Source of the DNA: Parasteatoda lunata | Lineage: Eukaryota; Arthropoda; Arachnida; Araneae; Theridiidae | NCBI GenBank assembly: GCA_949128135.1 | Contig: OX421978.1 | Span: forward strand, 86,617,507-86,681,506 | Length of the DNA: 64,000 nt | Direction of reading: 5' to 3' | Shown: positions 48,101-55,520 of the stretch, one piece after another | Numbering within the stretch: position 1 is the stretch's first letter | How the letters are laid out: each line of letters starts with the position of its first letter | Notes under the pieces: model-generated | What the model saw: only the letters and a program-made list of their open reading frames with translations | What the model was told of the DNA's origin: nothing | The model's database searches: none | Position numbers and translations under genes: made by a program

Positions 48101-49635
48101 TCACTGACTAACTTAAATATAGTCTCTCATGGTAAAAGGTACTCCACCTATGTTCTAGGCCAATATTCCAATTACATATATGTGATTAATACTACTAAAA
48201 GTATATTTTGAATCAGTCTAAAAGGATTTTTAAGTCAAAACAAGTTACTTCTGTATGTTAAATTTAAGACTGCAGAATTTTCTAACTAAAAAAGTAAAAT
48301 ATAATAAGAAATCTTGACGTTCAATGTGTTCCCTTATTGACCTTCTATGCGTTCACTTCAATGTGTTCACGGTATAGTGCACAGGTCAATAGCATGACTT
48401 TAGCTGAGCTGAGGGGAGTAAACGAAGGAGTTAATACACATTCAAATTTCACAGTGTATTTGTTTTTATTTCTAATCTATAAGATTAGAAAAAGGTTAAT
48501 TACCTATCCTAATAATGCCGAAAATGACACTTTTCATAATATCAAGTACCTGATTGCGTCTTATTTAATTTAAAAAAAAAAAAAAATTTTTAAACATTTT
48601 TATGTATATATGTATAAGTATACAGTATACTCTCGATGTCTCAAAGTTGAAGGGACGCTAAAAACATTTTGACACAGCGAGTTTCTGAGATAGCAAGTTT
48701 AGAACTAAATATGCTCTAAAAAGTAGAAAAATATATTCTTATTACCAATAAAGAGTTGAGTCATAAAACATAAGATTAAGTGCTATTAAATATGTATGTA
48801 ATGACAGTTGACTCTGAATCTAAATACAACAATTATAATTTTATTTTTAAAAGACAAAAATAATTGCGCACTAAACAGAAAAGAATTAGTTTACAATAAA
48901 GTTACATTGTGATTTTTCCGAAATTTTTTTTTTCTTTCTATTTTGAAAGAAAAACAAACTTGACAGGGTTTTGAGAAGAAACTTTTCAACACAGGAATTC
49001 AAAGTAACATTAGGTGGATATATAATGCAAAGAGAATAAATATTTGTTTGACATAACAAGGTTTTCGAGATATCGAGAATATATATATATTTCAATTTTT
49101 AGATAACCCCTAGATAATAAATCTCTCATGCCACCTAATCCTTTAATTTACTTTTTAAGGATACAGAATTAATTAATCTTACCGTTTCTGTTTCATCAAA
49201 AGGCACTTTAAACAGAACAACATGTCCATTCTTGCTCCCACATAAAACTAAGCAATCAACTGACAAAAGAATTTTTACAGCAGTGATAACGTCTTTATGT
49301 TCCTAAAAAAAATATTAGAAAATTAAAAAATAATTTTTTTTTACAGAAACTTTACCATTCAATTTTTTCATTTTTTTAATTACGTAAAAAATTACATTTC
49401 TTAATCTGGATAAATGGTGGTTTTTTCTATCATACAAGTACGTAATTCCTATATTCGATCCAAGAACAATATAATGAGCATCAGCATCTACACATGTAAA
49501 TTCAAGATCAAATGTCGAGAGTCCCTTCTGAGCACGTGCTGGAATTAAGTTTAAGAAATTAAACTGAAGAGGATGTTCCTGAAGAAGGGGATACTTTTCA
49601 GAACTCTTCTCAGAAGAAGTAACATCGTTATTCAT
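17419..49635 (-). CDS. TECPR2: TECPR2 orthologue, complete coding region, 15 exons, 1257 aa
   Basis: Spliced CDS on the minus strand: 49635-49396, 49302-49183, 42698-42567, 41203-41046, 39633-39200, 35792-35427, 33352-32509, 31542-31327, 30526-30388, 27622-27430, 27344-27255, 25065-24838, 23107-22929, 19544-19277, 17585-17419. All introns are GT-AG and the phases agree throughout, giving 3774 nt. Human TECPR2 has 1411 residues. The order of parts matches: N-terminal WD-type propeller (about 1-350), a basic KKKK patch and acidic/Ser/Asn linker (about 470-690), tectonin repeats (about 695-1215) and a C-terminal LIR (WEDI, residues 1246-1249). Known role of the family: TECPR2 binds ATG8-family proteins through the LIR and acts in autophagy and ER-exit-site/COPII function; human loss causes a sensory and autonomic neuropathy. 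An in-frame TAA two codons before the ATG fixes the start. Introns are full of SINEs and DNA transposons. Confidence 0.95.
17641..17665. repeat. (TA)n(GA)n microsatellite
   Basis: A short TA tract passes directly into a GA tract next to the left end of a transposon in intron 14. Confidence 0.9.
17666..18675. mobile_element. Tigger/pogo-like non-autonomous transposon in intron 14
   Basis: The left end is CAGTGAAACTTCCTGTAAGC and the right end is 'gttcgcttaacggagatttt' then ACTG. Reverse-complemented, the right end starts CAGTAAAATCTCCGTTAAGC, an imperfect match to the left. TA follows the right end. No transposase frame remains. An A24 run lies near 17758. Confidence 0.65.
19277..19544 (-). 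CDS. TECPR2: TECPR2 exon 14 (two tectonin repeats)
   Basis: Residues 1114-1202 read VYVGPLGHPVWAIDNKRSVY and onward, then VWLLKNSGKIYRRFGVSEKS. Two tectonin repeats of the form W-x3-(D/N)-x-x-G-x-(V/I)-Y-x-R-x-G-V are visible, each followed by a G-x-x-W core. The start is in phase 0 after exon 13. Confidence 0.95.
19836..20000 (+). repeat. Dispersed repeat (inverted relative of 29640-29815)
   Basis: The segment containing 'caaataacaacaaaagttgag' and 'cttgtttctccccaagcagg' reappears in reverse complement at 29640-29815 ('ctcaacttttgttgttatttg'). Both lie in TECPR2 introns. The class is unknown. Confidence 0.55.
21131..21660. repeat. Two-copy tandem repeat, 269-bp period, in intron 13
   Basis: 'gaataaggtgatcag' and the following about 260 bases ('agtgagaaatctc', 'tttgaattttcttgacaa', 'aaatttcttcaaaacta') occur twice in tandem from 21131 and 21400. 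The copies have diverged at many sites, so the duplication is old. Confidence 0.75.
22929..23107 (-). CDS. TECPR2: TECPR2 exon 13 (tectonin repeat)
   Basis: Residues 1054-1113 contain TWACSADGHIFIRFGT, a clear tectonin repeat, then LLQAWIPL. The donor ACA|GTTAGT is chosen over GTACCG four bases on because only it keeps phase 0 with exon 14. Confidence 0.92.
24083..24254 (+). mobile_element. B-family SINE, 5' part, in intron 12
   Basis: It has the head 'gagggctcaggagatagag' and the body through 'cagtgcagacataaaatc ... catcaggatattcatgggtt'. It is truncated where the next B copy begins. Confidence 0.7.
24261..24653 (+). mobile_element. B-family SINE, full length, in intron 12
   Basis: It runs from 'agtagtggctcagggtatag' through 'ctctccatgtaatgcaaatg' to tail alpha ending 'aatagaatacaaaataaaat'. 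It lies head to tail with the partial copies on both sides. Confidence 0.85.
24656..24809 (+). mobile_element. B-family SINE, 3' part, in intron 12
   Basis: It starts 'acacaaatgtgtgtaaagtt' and ends with tail alpha ('gggtcggctattcaagacca ... ataaaataaaac'), about 28 bases before the donor side of exon 12. Confidence 0.75.
24838..25065 (-). CDS. TECPR2: TECPR2 exon 12 (tectonin repeats)
   Basis: Residues 978-1053 show VWCVNATGEIYCLSLSANTL and then LWLLAEDGSLYIRRGITPG followed by VWWQNLDLHQLG. This closely follows the human order (a W-x-L-D-x-x-G-x-V-x-I-R block, then LDLSQLG). The phases are 1 in and 1 out. Confidence 0.95.
25155..26151 (+). mobile_element. Tigger-like transposon with CENPB-HTH remnant, in intron 11
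   Basis: The ends are CAGTCAAACTATG and ATATATTTGACTG with TA on both sides. The subterminal regions are inverted (ggtgaactcccggatatagtg at the left and 'actgaactcccggttatag' with 'ggttcactatag' at the right). Inside, near 25675-25740, a plus-strand frame reads VEEAFLKWFTIRKSCNLPVSG, typical of the CENP-B-like DNA-binding domain of pogo/Tigger transposases. The rest of the transposase is deleted or decayed, so the 997-bp copy cannot move by itself. Confidence 0.8.
27255..27344 (-). CDS. TECPR2: TECPR2 exon 11
   Basis: Residues 948-977 read HTWDVVIPQGTSITTKWSLL, then SASGLTSSE. The match to the human 'YWNHVVPRGTASATKWAFVL' block is clear. The phases are 1 and 1, and the preceding intron is only 85 bp. 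Confidence 0.93.
27430..27622 (-). CDS. TECPR2: TECPR2 exon 10
   Basis: Residues 884-947 read VESSKYLLQNTSHFQKTMQK and continue to GIWFCKSYDNLVYGTQKGIIG. It opens in phase 0 after exon 9 and ends in phase 1. Confidence 0.9.
27676..28289. mobile_element. Long-TIR mariner-like element, complete 614-bp copy, in intron 9
   Basis: The ends are CAGTGCACCAAAGAAAAA and TTTTTTGGCACACTG with TA duplicated on each side, as Tc1/mariner elements make. The inverted arms extend about 115 bp and include 'gacctcaaatatgctaatta' and its reverse complement. No transposase frame is present. Confidence 0.85.
28431..28638. repeat. Perfect tandem duplication, 104 bp x 2, in intron 9
   Basis: The unit beginning 'agcatcaaaataattgaaa' and ending 'aaaaaagttctcaga' occurs twice back to back (28431-28534 and 28535-28638). 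I see no differences, so it is recent or an assembly artefact. Confidence 0.95.
29019..29300 (-). mobile_element. B-family SINE lacking its head, in intron 9
   Basis: On the minus strand it carries the B body and tail alpha ('cagcacttcgg' at its start side, 'gacggtacaacggtggttataaaa' at its end). The tRNA-like head is not visible. Confidence 0.75.
29640..29815 (-). repeat. Dispersed repeat (inverted relative of 19836-20000)
   Basis: It is the reverse-complement partner of the intron 13 segment and shares the 'ctcaacttttgttgttattt' core. Confidence 0.55.
30388..30526 (-). CDS. TECPR2: TECPR2 exon 9 (tectonin repeat)
   Basis: Residues 837-883 include GWMVDNNGIIKFFIGVTPET followed by PTGIGKPWE, a full tectonin repeat with the closing W. 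It enters in phase 2 and ends in phase 0. Confidence 0.95.
30590..31195 (+). repeat. Dispersed repeat, possible hAT-like MITE (copy 2), in intron 8
   Basis: It begins CAGGGTGCATAG and ends CTATGTACCATG, short imperfect inverted ends. The interior matches 15500-16065. No clear 8-bp target duplication was found, so the class is tentative. Confidence 0.55.
31327..31542 (-). CDS. TECPR2: TECPR2 exon 8 (tectonin repeats)
   Basis: Residues 765-836 begin with the split Trp codon, then YVTSAGALVKLPNLS, and later LLWGITTGGTLHCWNSDLKE and KWEEI. This corresponds to the human 'AWIIRTSGDLYLQTGLS ... VVWALTEQRALLYREGVS' block, although the second repeat is more diverged. Confidence 0.92.
32509..33352 (-). 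CDS. TECPR2: TECPR2 exon 7 (disordered linker and first tectonin blades)
   Basis: Residues 484-764. The first about 200 residues are rich in Ser, Thr, Asn and Asp and contain no recognisable domain (for example NNNSSQHSESSKDNNSND). The last about 85 contain KYGVEWVEYKTPDRLLDLCI and then the blades IYCVDVQNRIFISHYPLL and IVWILYKGTVYTAVQ. This is the largest exon. Its linker is shorter than in human TECPR2 and accounts for most of the length difference. Confidence 0.93.
33499..33740 (+). mobile_element. tRNA-headed SINE, family C, in intron 6
   Basis: It has a head TCACGATGGCTCTGTGGTTA with box B GGGTTCAATCCCC, a body with 'ctgaccacattgccacaatc' and an end 'cacaatgggctgttacagg'. The same family occurs at 58050-58295. 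Confidence 0.75.
34821..34980 (+). mobile_element. SINE family C fragment, in intron 6
   Basis: It carries only the 3' body ('ggaagtaaaggcagcccgca ... ccctcaatggactgttgtgg'). The head is missing. Confidence 0.6.
34990..35390 (+). mobile_element. tRNA-headed SINE, family D with tail delta, in intron 6
   Basis: Head D (GCTGGCTAGGATAACCTGGT, box B AGTTTCAATCCAG) is followed by 'ccgaagactccctgtgtag'. A tail then reads 'aaaattacgatctgtggatg ... gatggcgccactggaaaaca' and ends CAACGACAACAAAA. This tail differs from the alpha tail joined to the same head at 5794 and 7035. Confidence 0.75.
35427..35792 (-). CDS. TECPR2: TECPR2 exon 6 (start of linker, basic patch)
   Basis: Residues 362-483 read PVEQSLFEELLTPLKEFSTF and end in YKRTKKKKNKK. 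The basic run matches the position of the KRKKKKKK patch in human TECPR2 after the WD region. The sequence around SSSTPPPVPEST is probably disordered. The phases are 1 in and 1 out. Confidence 0.93.
37106..37150. repeat. Three-copy short tandem repeat
   Basis: TACTGTATGAATC occurs three times in a row at about 15-bp spacing, in intron 5. Confidence 0.8.
37760..37785. repeat. Poly-A run
   Basis: An uninterrupted A tract of about 26 bases lies in intron 5. No SINE or LINE body was recognised next to it. Confidence 0.9.
38623..38926 (+). mobile_element. 5S rRNA-headed SINE with internal deletion, in intron 5
   Basis: It shows 'aagtcaagcatgactggctg' and the tail module ('gcagatgatcaaaattgcga ... 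accgtcaccaatatcccatt'). The 5S box C region (GGGTGGGTGACCACTTGG in other copies) is deleted, so this copy has probably lost promoter function. Confidence 0.85.
39092..39142. repeat. (TA)n microsatellite
   Basis: About 25 TA units lie in intron 5, close to exon 5. Confidence 0.95.
39200..39633 (-). CDS. TECPR2: TECPR2 exon 5 (WD-type propeller)
   Basis: Residues 217-361 begin FGPFGAVIMDLYDSLDNYVI and contain YASRPGQRLWKSDKSGIIQ, almost the same as the human YASRPGLRLWKADVHG block. Later LVIYSDTSILLIDPTHNSIV and EEIFILRGLRDLIRISSYPD match the end of the human N-terminal propeller. This exon was the clearest evidence for TECPR2 rather than TECPR1. Confidence 0.96.
40425..40590 (+). mobile_element. 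SINE family C fragment, in intron 4
   Basis: It carries a decayed 3' body ('aaccttaacctccatgagct ... ggctcacaatgcatgttgc'). Confidence 0.45.
40803..41018. repeat. Two-copy tandem repeat, 108-bp period, in intron 4
   Basis: 'atttaggtaaaat(c/t)atatt' then 'ttgatattcttca(a/t)gaaaagaag' occur twice at 40803 and 40911. The copies have small differences and ATT-repeat length changes. Confidence 0.8.
41046..41203 (-). CDS. TECPR2: TECPR2 exon 4 (WD-type propeller)
   Basis: Residues 165-217 read HLSRSRVLLKEQTKIVQISH and LYLVVSSLFRALIYSFENQT. This is the equivalent of the human 'LEEPSSIVQLDYSQKVLLVST' block. It ends in phase 2, and a Cys codon spans the junction. Confidence 0.94.
41388..42250. mobile_element. 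Long-TIR mariner-like element, large foldback copy, in intron 3
   Basis: The left end reads AGTGCGCCAAAAAAGAACC with the same inner sequence as the 27.7-kb copy. The interior is a near-palindrome centred near 41.96 kb ('tttgagcaaaatcagttatg' against 'aactaattttgttcaaattt'). The right terminal end is missing. Confidence 0.65.
42567..42698 (-). CDS. TECPR2: TECPR2 exon 3 (WD-type propeller)
   Basis: Residues 121-164 read IEKFTSDGIHTSPITALEWD and KFFSGDENGVVVCTEIDYSE. This aligns with the human 'GIHKNSITALAWSPNGMKLFSGDDKGKIVYSSLDLD'. The phases are 0 in and 0 out. Confidence 0.95.
42986..47405. mobile_element. 4.4-kb element with about 220-bp terminal inverted repeats, in intron 2
   Basis: The left end CAGTCAGCAAAAAAAAAAAG and the right end 'ctttttttttttgctgactg' are inverted and flanked by TA. 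The match continues inward for about 220 bp with the same private variants on both arms ('gtgctaactattaattaagtt' and a T-run followed by 'acatatttgga'). The arms belong to the family at 27.7 kb, but this interior (about 43.5-47.1 kb) is not seen elsewhere in the window. It is AT-rich with no transposase frame. Confidence 0.75.
48623..49083. mobile_element. Pogo-like MITE, about 460 bp, in intron 2
   Basis: The left end CAGTATACTCTCGATGTCTC is mirrored by 'ttttcgagatatcgagaata' near the right end, with TA-rich flanks. No coding remnant was found. Confidence 0.6.
49183..49302 (-). CDS. TECPR2: TECPR2 exon 2 (WD-type propeller)
   Basis: Residues 81-120 read EHKDVITAVKILLSVDCLVL then GSKNGHVVLFKVPFDETET. 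This is equivalent to the human 'SITVVKLLSCFDDLVAAGTASGRVAVFQL'. The preceding intron is only 93 bp and the following one is 6.5 kb. Confidence 0.95.
49396..49635 (-). CDS. TECPR2: TECPR2 exon 1 coding part (start codon)
   Basis: Residues 1-80 start MNNDVTSSEKSSEKYPLLQE and contain ARAQKGLSTFDLEFTCVDAD and YIVLGSNIGITYLYDR, matching the human 'TKIQKGF ... YIAVGSSIGMLYLYCR'. The ATG has A at -3 and an in-frame TAA two codons upstream. An acceptor (TTTTTTCAG) lies ten bases before the ATG, so an upstream non-coding exon is expected. Confidence 0.95.
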
Positions 49636-51150
49636 TATTTAATATCTGAAAAAATAAATAGTCTTTAGAAAAAACAATTTATTAATTTAAAGCATGGTAT
49701 AAAAAATAACAGCATAATAAATTCTAATTTCATTAATTATGATGCAAAAATTAAAAGAATCACTCAAAATATAAAGTCAGTTAATAATTTTCAATATTTA
49801 TTATCCCTTAAACTAATTCTAATATCTAGTTCACAACAGTCAGTTTAACAAAATTATATATATATATATACATATAAAATTTCTCAGAAACAAGATTGTG
49901 TAAAACTTTAAAAAAAAAATTCGTTAACAAAAATAATCTTCAAATATATGAACAAAAAAAAACTTTTTCAAATAATGTTTTTTAGAAGTGAGGGGAGATT
50001 ATCATAATGTTATCTGTGGCAGAATAATCACCAAATATTAGGAACTTCCAGACAACAGCCTGCGTGAAACTAAAAAAAAAACATCACAGAAAGGGACCAA
50101 TACGAAAGGTTTAACTCGTAGCCACCCCCAGGTCAACATCTACAAGTTTCCTTCAAAAAAATTTCAAGTTTAAAATCTATTTGTCACCTGGACAGTTGTA
50201 GTTAGCGTGACAGATCTTGATTTGGAAATATCCTCAAAAGTCATTCTACTTCATTCACTTTAAATTATTACCTACCTGTGTGTCTATATATATATATATA
50301 AATATATTACATACTTTTTTTTAAAAAATTCTTTGCTAATTTCCAAACCCCTTTCACAACTTTCCAAGATTCTATTGATGGGAACCAATTATGAAATATT
50401 AATAATGGGGAAAAAATATAATTGAACAAATCAGGACCTTAACTCTTAATGATATTTTAACATTTTTTAGAAAAATAAATAAAATAAACCTGTTAAAAAT
50501 AAACCTCAATTCTGTAACAGTGAATGGAGTTATTTTTTCTCCAATTCAATTGATTTCACTCCTATAATATTTAAATACATGTTGTTCTCGATATTTATTT
50601 TACAGATATAAATTTTAATACAGCTTAAAACCACTTGACAAAATATTGAAGTGATTCTTAAAATAAAATCGTTATTGAAGTACAGAAGAATTTATGTCAA
50701 AATTAAGTGCAAGACGAAATCAGTAGAGATTCAAATAGGCAAGGAGGCATAAAATATCATGGTTTAATATGTTAGTCTTTATAAATACGGAATTTCATGA
50801 AAAAAATTTTAATTCTCTAATTTTTAAAAATCATCCATTGATGAATCTTTATAATATAGATGTAAAAAATGTTATTCTGGAAGAATGAATTATATAAGGT
50901 TATTAATATTCAATTACTAATAAATACATTTTTATTAAAACAATATAAGTTACTTTTTTCATTTCATAAACGAGTTCCAAAAATATTTTATTTTAAAAGC
51001 GAAACTTATTATTCAGAGACTACAATACTCCTTTATGTCTATGTTATTGTCCTCTATGGTTATTATTAAACATTTGTAAACAAATACACCCCTACGAATC
51101 ATGCCGTATATAACAGGAACCCGTAAGAGGAAGTGAAGGATATATCTTAC

Positions 51151-51225
51151 CGATGGCAACGAAAATAATTTTCTTTATCTTTCAACTGATTGATGATGTT
51201 TTCTATTGGCGATCGCAGCCTTTAG
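51151..51225 (-). other. TECPR2: Candidate non-coding first exon of TECPR2
   Basis: A minus-strand stretch ending GTTGCCATCG|GTAAGA provides a good donor 1.5 kb upstream of the acceptor at 49646. It lies in a short, relatively GC-rich, pyrimidine-rich block (51.19-51.26 kb) suggestive of a promoter. The 5' boundary is a guess. Confidence 0.35.
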
Positions 51226-51661
51226 CCCTTCTCCCTTCCCTCTCCTCCTCTTTTCAGTTGTATAGGAATGTACTACGATATTTCCCCTTTTCTTAGTATT
51301 TTTCCTCTTTATTTAATAAAAATATTTTTTTTAAATTTCTGTGATACTTTTCATTAGAACTATGTTTAATGTAGTTTTTAGTTCCATATAGTTTTCCAAC
51401 TTTAAAGATTTTAATCTATATAAAAATCAAGAGAGAAACTAACGTACTTCCTTCCTCTATGACATTCCTTACGCTAATGAGGAAAGCATGTGAAGTTCTC
51501 TACGCCACCTGCAGCCCATTTCGATCGCCAATACTAGGAAACGCTGCAAACGCTTTACTGACTATACTTCTGAATTACTGTTTCCGGTGTATTTTAAATC
51601 CATTCGGTTCACAACGTAATCATTGTGTTTTAAGACTCTCTTGAGTAGTATTTCTTATAAG

Positions 51662-51996
51662 CGTGGTCCCGCAGTGGACTGATCGTTAAGACACGGTTCC
51701 CAGCAGATCACCGAAGTCAAGCATCACTGGCTGCGGTCAGTGTGCGGGTGGGTGACCACTTGGATCAGTCTGCGTAGGGACCGAGGGTGTGCAGTATTAG
51801 TCCTCGTTAAACTGTTCTACCGTAAAGTGCTCGACTTCGCGTGCAGGTCGTTGGGCTACCTAAGCAAGGGTGCCATCCCCTCTGCAGAGGATCAAAATTG
51901 TGATGGCATGTCTTCGGATCATCCTCAGGGATGTTTCCCAGACCGTCGCCAATAGCACATTGTGCAGCCCTAGTGCGACGTAAATTAACTACATCT
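51662..51996 (+). mobile_element. 5S rRNA-headed SINE, full length, best-preserved copy
   Basis: It runs from 'tcccgcagtggactgatcg' through the 5S-like segment (GATCACCGAAGTCAAGCATC, 'ctgcggtcagtgtgcgggtg', 'ggtgaccacttggatcag'). It continues through the body to the tail module ('gcagaggatcaaaattgtga ... cgtcgccaatagcac') and ends 'gtgcgacgtaaattaacta'. The 5S match spans the box A, intermediate element and box C regions. Confidence 0.9.
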
Positions 51997-52589
51997 ACAT
52001 CTTATAAGCGTGTATTCGTTACCTGATTTTTTATTTATATTAAAAAGAATGTTCAAATTAAAGACTTGTCATTTCAAGACGTTAGAATCGTCATTTGAGT
52101 TCGAATTTAAACCTAAATGATAATTTATTATATGAACTTAATTTCACGACAATATGCTAACACTAATGTATGATGTTGCATGGTTTGCAAAAAGAACAAA
52201 CAGTAATAAACAAGTAAAAGGAGGCCAAATCAGAACTGCAAAAAAAAAAAAACGAGTTCCTTTTAATAGATATAAATGTAATATATTTAACAAATACAAA
52301 ATTTATATGAGTACACCACATACAATTCATGTTTTAATTAAAAAGCTTACTTAAAAACACTTAAAAGGCATGCATTTCGAGAATAAAAGAGTTTTCACTT
52401 AAAAAAGTCCTAAATCGTTTTTTTGTTTTACATTTCGTAGGCGCTTTTCTGCAGCAATGTTTAACCATTTTTTTAGATATAACAGGAAGTCTGCTGTTGC
52501 CTCTTCTTGTTTTACATATTCAATAGCACTTCCGATAGCTTTTAGTCAATCTGGATGAGAGACTCTTATATATTGATTTTCATTGTTGG

Positions 52590-53390
52590 GGTGCAGCGTA
52601 GACCTACCTCCTCGTGGTGTACCCTGGGCAACGTATTTATACGGCTTACTGGTCTGCAATTTTAGGCATGCGCTCTAAATTGGGCAAGTACAAAACGGCC
52701 TTTGATGGAGAAGTGGAGGCCATCCGTATTGCATTGATGCAACTCCTGGACATTCTACACGAATTCAAAAAGGTTGTCATACTCTCGGACTCGCAGGCAG
52801 CCATACAGGCCATTGGTTCTGCTGGGGCTTCTACATCTGTCGAGGTCCTGCAATGCCAGGAGTTAATTCGTCACACTTGCCAAGAAAACAAACGCATCAA
52901 TTTACAATGAATCCCTGGACACTGTGGCATTTATGGGAACAATCAAGCAGATCACGAAAAGGTACTCTTCTACAGCAAACAAATGACTCTGGGCTGTCTT
53001 TTCACTTCAAAAAGCTCTACTAGAAACAAGCTTTGGAGTCGAAATTCAAAACACAAATACAAGATAGGATAAAATCCAAGACCTGGAGTAGTGAAGATCT
53101 TACTAATATACCCGATTGCCCAAGACGTGAGGCAGTGGCATTGTTCCGGCTGGTTACGGGACATGACTGCTTGAACATCTCCATACAATTGGTATTTTCG
53201 ACTCACCTCTTTGTTCATTGTGCGATCTGCGTCGATACGGGGCACTTCATGGCTCTGCCTGTATTGGAGAGCTAGAAAACGCCTGAGGCTTCAATGACTT
53301 CGGTCAATATTTGTAATTGCTTGCTCATTGTTTCACATTGGCTTATTTTTATAAATGTAATTGGAAATAAAATAATAATAAAAAATTCAT
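52590..53390 (+). pseudogene. 5'-truncated LINE: RNase H and C-terminal remnants
   Basis: The plus-strand frame at 52614-52907 reads FDGEVEAIRIALMQL and VVILSDSQAAIQAIGSAG, the RNase H catalytic blocks with Glu and Asp. After a TGA it continues IPGHCGIYGNNQAD, where LINE RNase H usually has a Trp (TGG), so the stop is a nonsense change. Further on, a different frame (53033-53272) gives REAVALFRLVTGHDCLN, typical of the region after RNase H in Jockey/I-like spider LINEs. The first RNase H Asp block (TDGS) and all reverse transcriptase are missing. The copy is dead through truncation, stops and frameshifts. It ends near an AATAAAATAATAATAAAA tail. Confidence 0.8.
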
Positions 53391-53605
53391 CGTCACTGTC
53401 TTCGCTAGATTCATTTTTATTATTGACGATTTTAGCAATCATTTCATCGGTATACTCGTGTTGTCAATCAGTCAGCTTGTTTTTTTTTTTTTTTTTTTTT
53501 TAGTGTTTGGGAGATAAAATTAAGAATTTTTTTTCAACAAAATAAATGCTTGAAATATTTGATAGCTCGGTGAAAGCGCAAACTTGGATAATCGGGACTC
53601 TACTG
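53391..53605 (-). pseudogene. Tigger/pogo-like transposase C-terminal remnant and transposon end
   Basis: On the minus strand, 53393-53475 reads EYTDEMIAKIVNN then NESSEDSDDE, like the acidic C-terminal segment of Tigger transposases. The plus-strand end 'gataatcgggactctactg' is a typical Tigger terminal repeat. The remainder is missing, and a T24 run interrupts the segment. Confidence 0.6.
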
Positions 53606-53669
53606 TGTATATTTTATATATAATATAAATTATATATTTTCATACGGTACCATTAGCTTTAGGCAAGTT

Positions 53670-53770
53670 ATAAGTTTGGGACTTCTTATGTTAATTTCAC
53701 TTTTTGCGTTTTTGTTTTTATTTCTAACATTTTTAATTTTTGTCATTAATTCTAAATTAATAGCACAATT
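53670..53770. mobile_element. Long-TIR mariner-like family, interior fragment
   Basis: 'tttgggacttcttatgttaatttcactttttgcgtttt' matches the interior of copies at 41.6 and 43.3 kb. Confidence 0.5.
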
Positions 53771-54269
53771 CTAAAAATTTTCCTGCACCCACTTATGAAA
53801 ATCGTTTATAGTACATCAAACCGTTTATAGAATACGCCACTGTTGCTGACCTGAAAAAGAAGAAGAAAGGTTTTTCTTATTCTCTCTAGTTTGTGTGTGT
53901 TTTGGATAATTAGTGAGAAATATCAACTGTCGCCATCTAGCGTCAATTCATCGAGAGTATTCAACACCTTACTTATCATTCTTTTAATTCAGTGTGTAAC
54001 AAAAACTGCTTGAATATTGTTGATAAATTGAAGATTTGCTTAAAAGTTGCAATTTTCTTAAATTTTGCAAGTTATATATTATATTATTTCATTAGGTTTC
54101 AGCATTTATTTTAGTTACTAAAAAGAAGATAATAAAAGAAATTATTTAATGTTTTGTTTATGCAATATTTTAAATGAACAGTTTAAAAAGTTACGATTAA
54201 AATCTAGAGTCATAAACTTTTTTTTGTATTCTTCTTAAACTACATATTTTTTACCAGTACAATTGATCT

Positions 54270-55265
54270 AGTGGTCGAATCCTGACGCACTAGGTCACAA
54301 TCTTAAAGGTTTAAAGGGGTGACCTCAAATATGCTAATTAATTAGTGAGCACGAAACTTTAAGTAACGGTATTGGAAAATTTTATAAGGCAAAATACAAA
54401 ATTTGAATGAAATCGGTCAAATGGCTCCTAACATATAAGTTTTTTTTGTCTTAATTTTAATTCAGAAGCAATTCAACCGATTTCTTTTATATTTTGTATT
54501 GTCATATAAAGTTACTTTTTCTAAAATTATGCAAAATTGTGTCCCTTTCAATTAAATTTTTTTTTAAAAAATCTTAATTGAAAGAATGAAAAAAATAATT
54601 ATGAAAACATTTTTTTCGTGGAAATCTTAGTAGTAACGAATTTTGTAACTGTGGACAAAAATTATTGATTCTTTTCTGAAAGTTCGCGAGACATGGCACA
54701 ATGTGCAAAAAGTAAGATTAACCTTAAGAGATCAAACCTTTCCACCGCTTCCTGGATTGCGGCTACTCCCATTTTTTGTGGATCAAAAATCCGAATCCGT
54801 CAATAAAATGTTATGTTTATTAACAGGATCACCGGAGAAATTTTTCATCGCAAATTCTTTTTTCACCTCCATAACTAATTTAAGATTCTAAGAATAGAAA
54901 AAGTGAGTTCAAAAAAGTCTAGAGTAGGCTATGAAGTTCAATTGCTGAAAAAAAAAATTTTTTTTTTCAAAATATCAAAATACAATAAAGTTTTTGAAAT
55001 CGAACTTCCCCATTGCATAATCCTCCTCCTCTCATTTTTTTTTTCTTTTTTAATTTCGGTATTTTGAAAAAAAGTTTTCTTTCAATATTTGAGACTTCGT
55101 GGTTTAATCTATGTTTGTCTGAACTAACTGTTTCGATACTATAAATTTTAAATTAGTCATGGAGGTGAAAGAGAATTTGCGATAAAAAGTTTCTCCATTG
55201 GTATAGCTTTATTTTACGTTTTATTGTCTGATTTTGTTACTTAAAATATCACCTGCACTTATTAT
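54270..55265. mobile_element. Long-TIR mariner-like element, degenerate copy
   Basis: The left inner arm ('ggggtgacctcaaatatgct', 'aattaattagtg') and a partial right arm ('tgtctgattttgttacttaa') flank about 900 bp of the family interior. The terminal bases are eroded. Confidence 0.6.
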
Positions 55266-55317
55266 TCCACGTAACATTAAGTAAAATATTTCATTATATT
55301 AGTATTAATTTAGTATT

Positions 55318-55520
55318 TTATTTTATTACCGTCGTTAAACAGTTGACCCAATTCTGAGTTTACGATTATCAATGTCCAACAACACAGCCTTGTAATTTTG
55401 TACCCATCCAAGAAGACAAGGGAACTCGTATATCAAGCATTGGGACAAACTAGCCTTCGTGGAGGATTTGTTGATGGAACTAACTCGCATTAGCATTACA
55501 AGGAGAGAAAAACCATGAAA
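55318..55520 (-). mobile_element. B-family SINE, 3' part
   Basis: On the minus strand it runs 'tctccttgtaatgctaatgc' to tail alpha ending 'actgtttaacgacggtaata'. The head is missing. Confidence 0.75.

Noticed and set aside
51662..51790. 5S rRNA gene
   Set aside because: Only the promoter region resembles 5S rRNA, the terminal stem is missing, and the sequence continues into a SINE body present in several copies.
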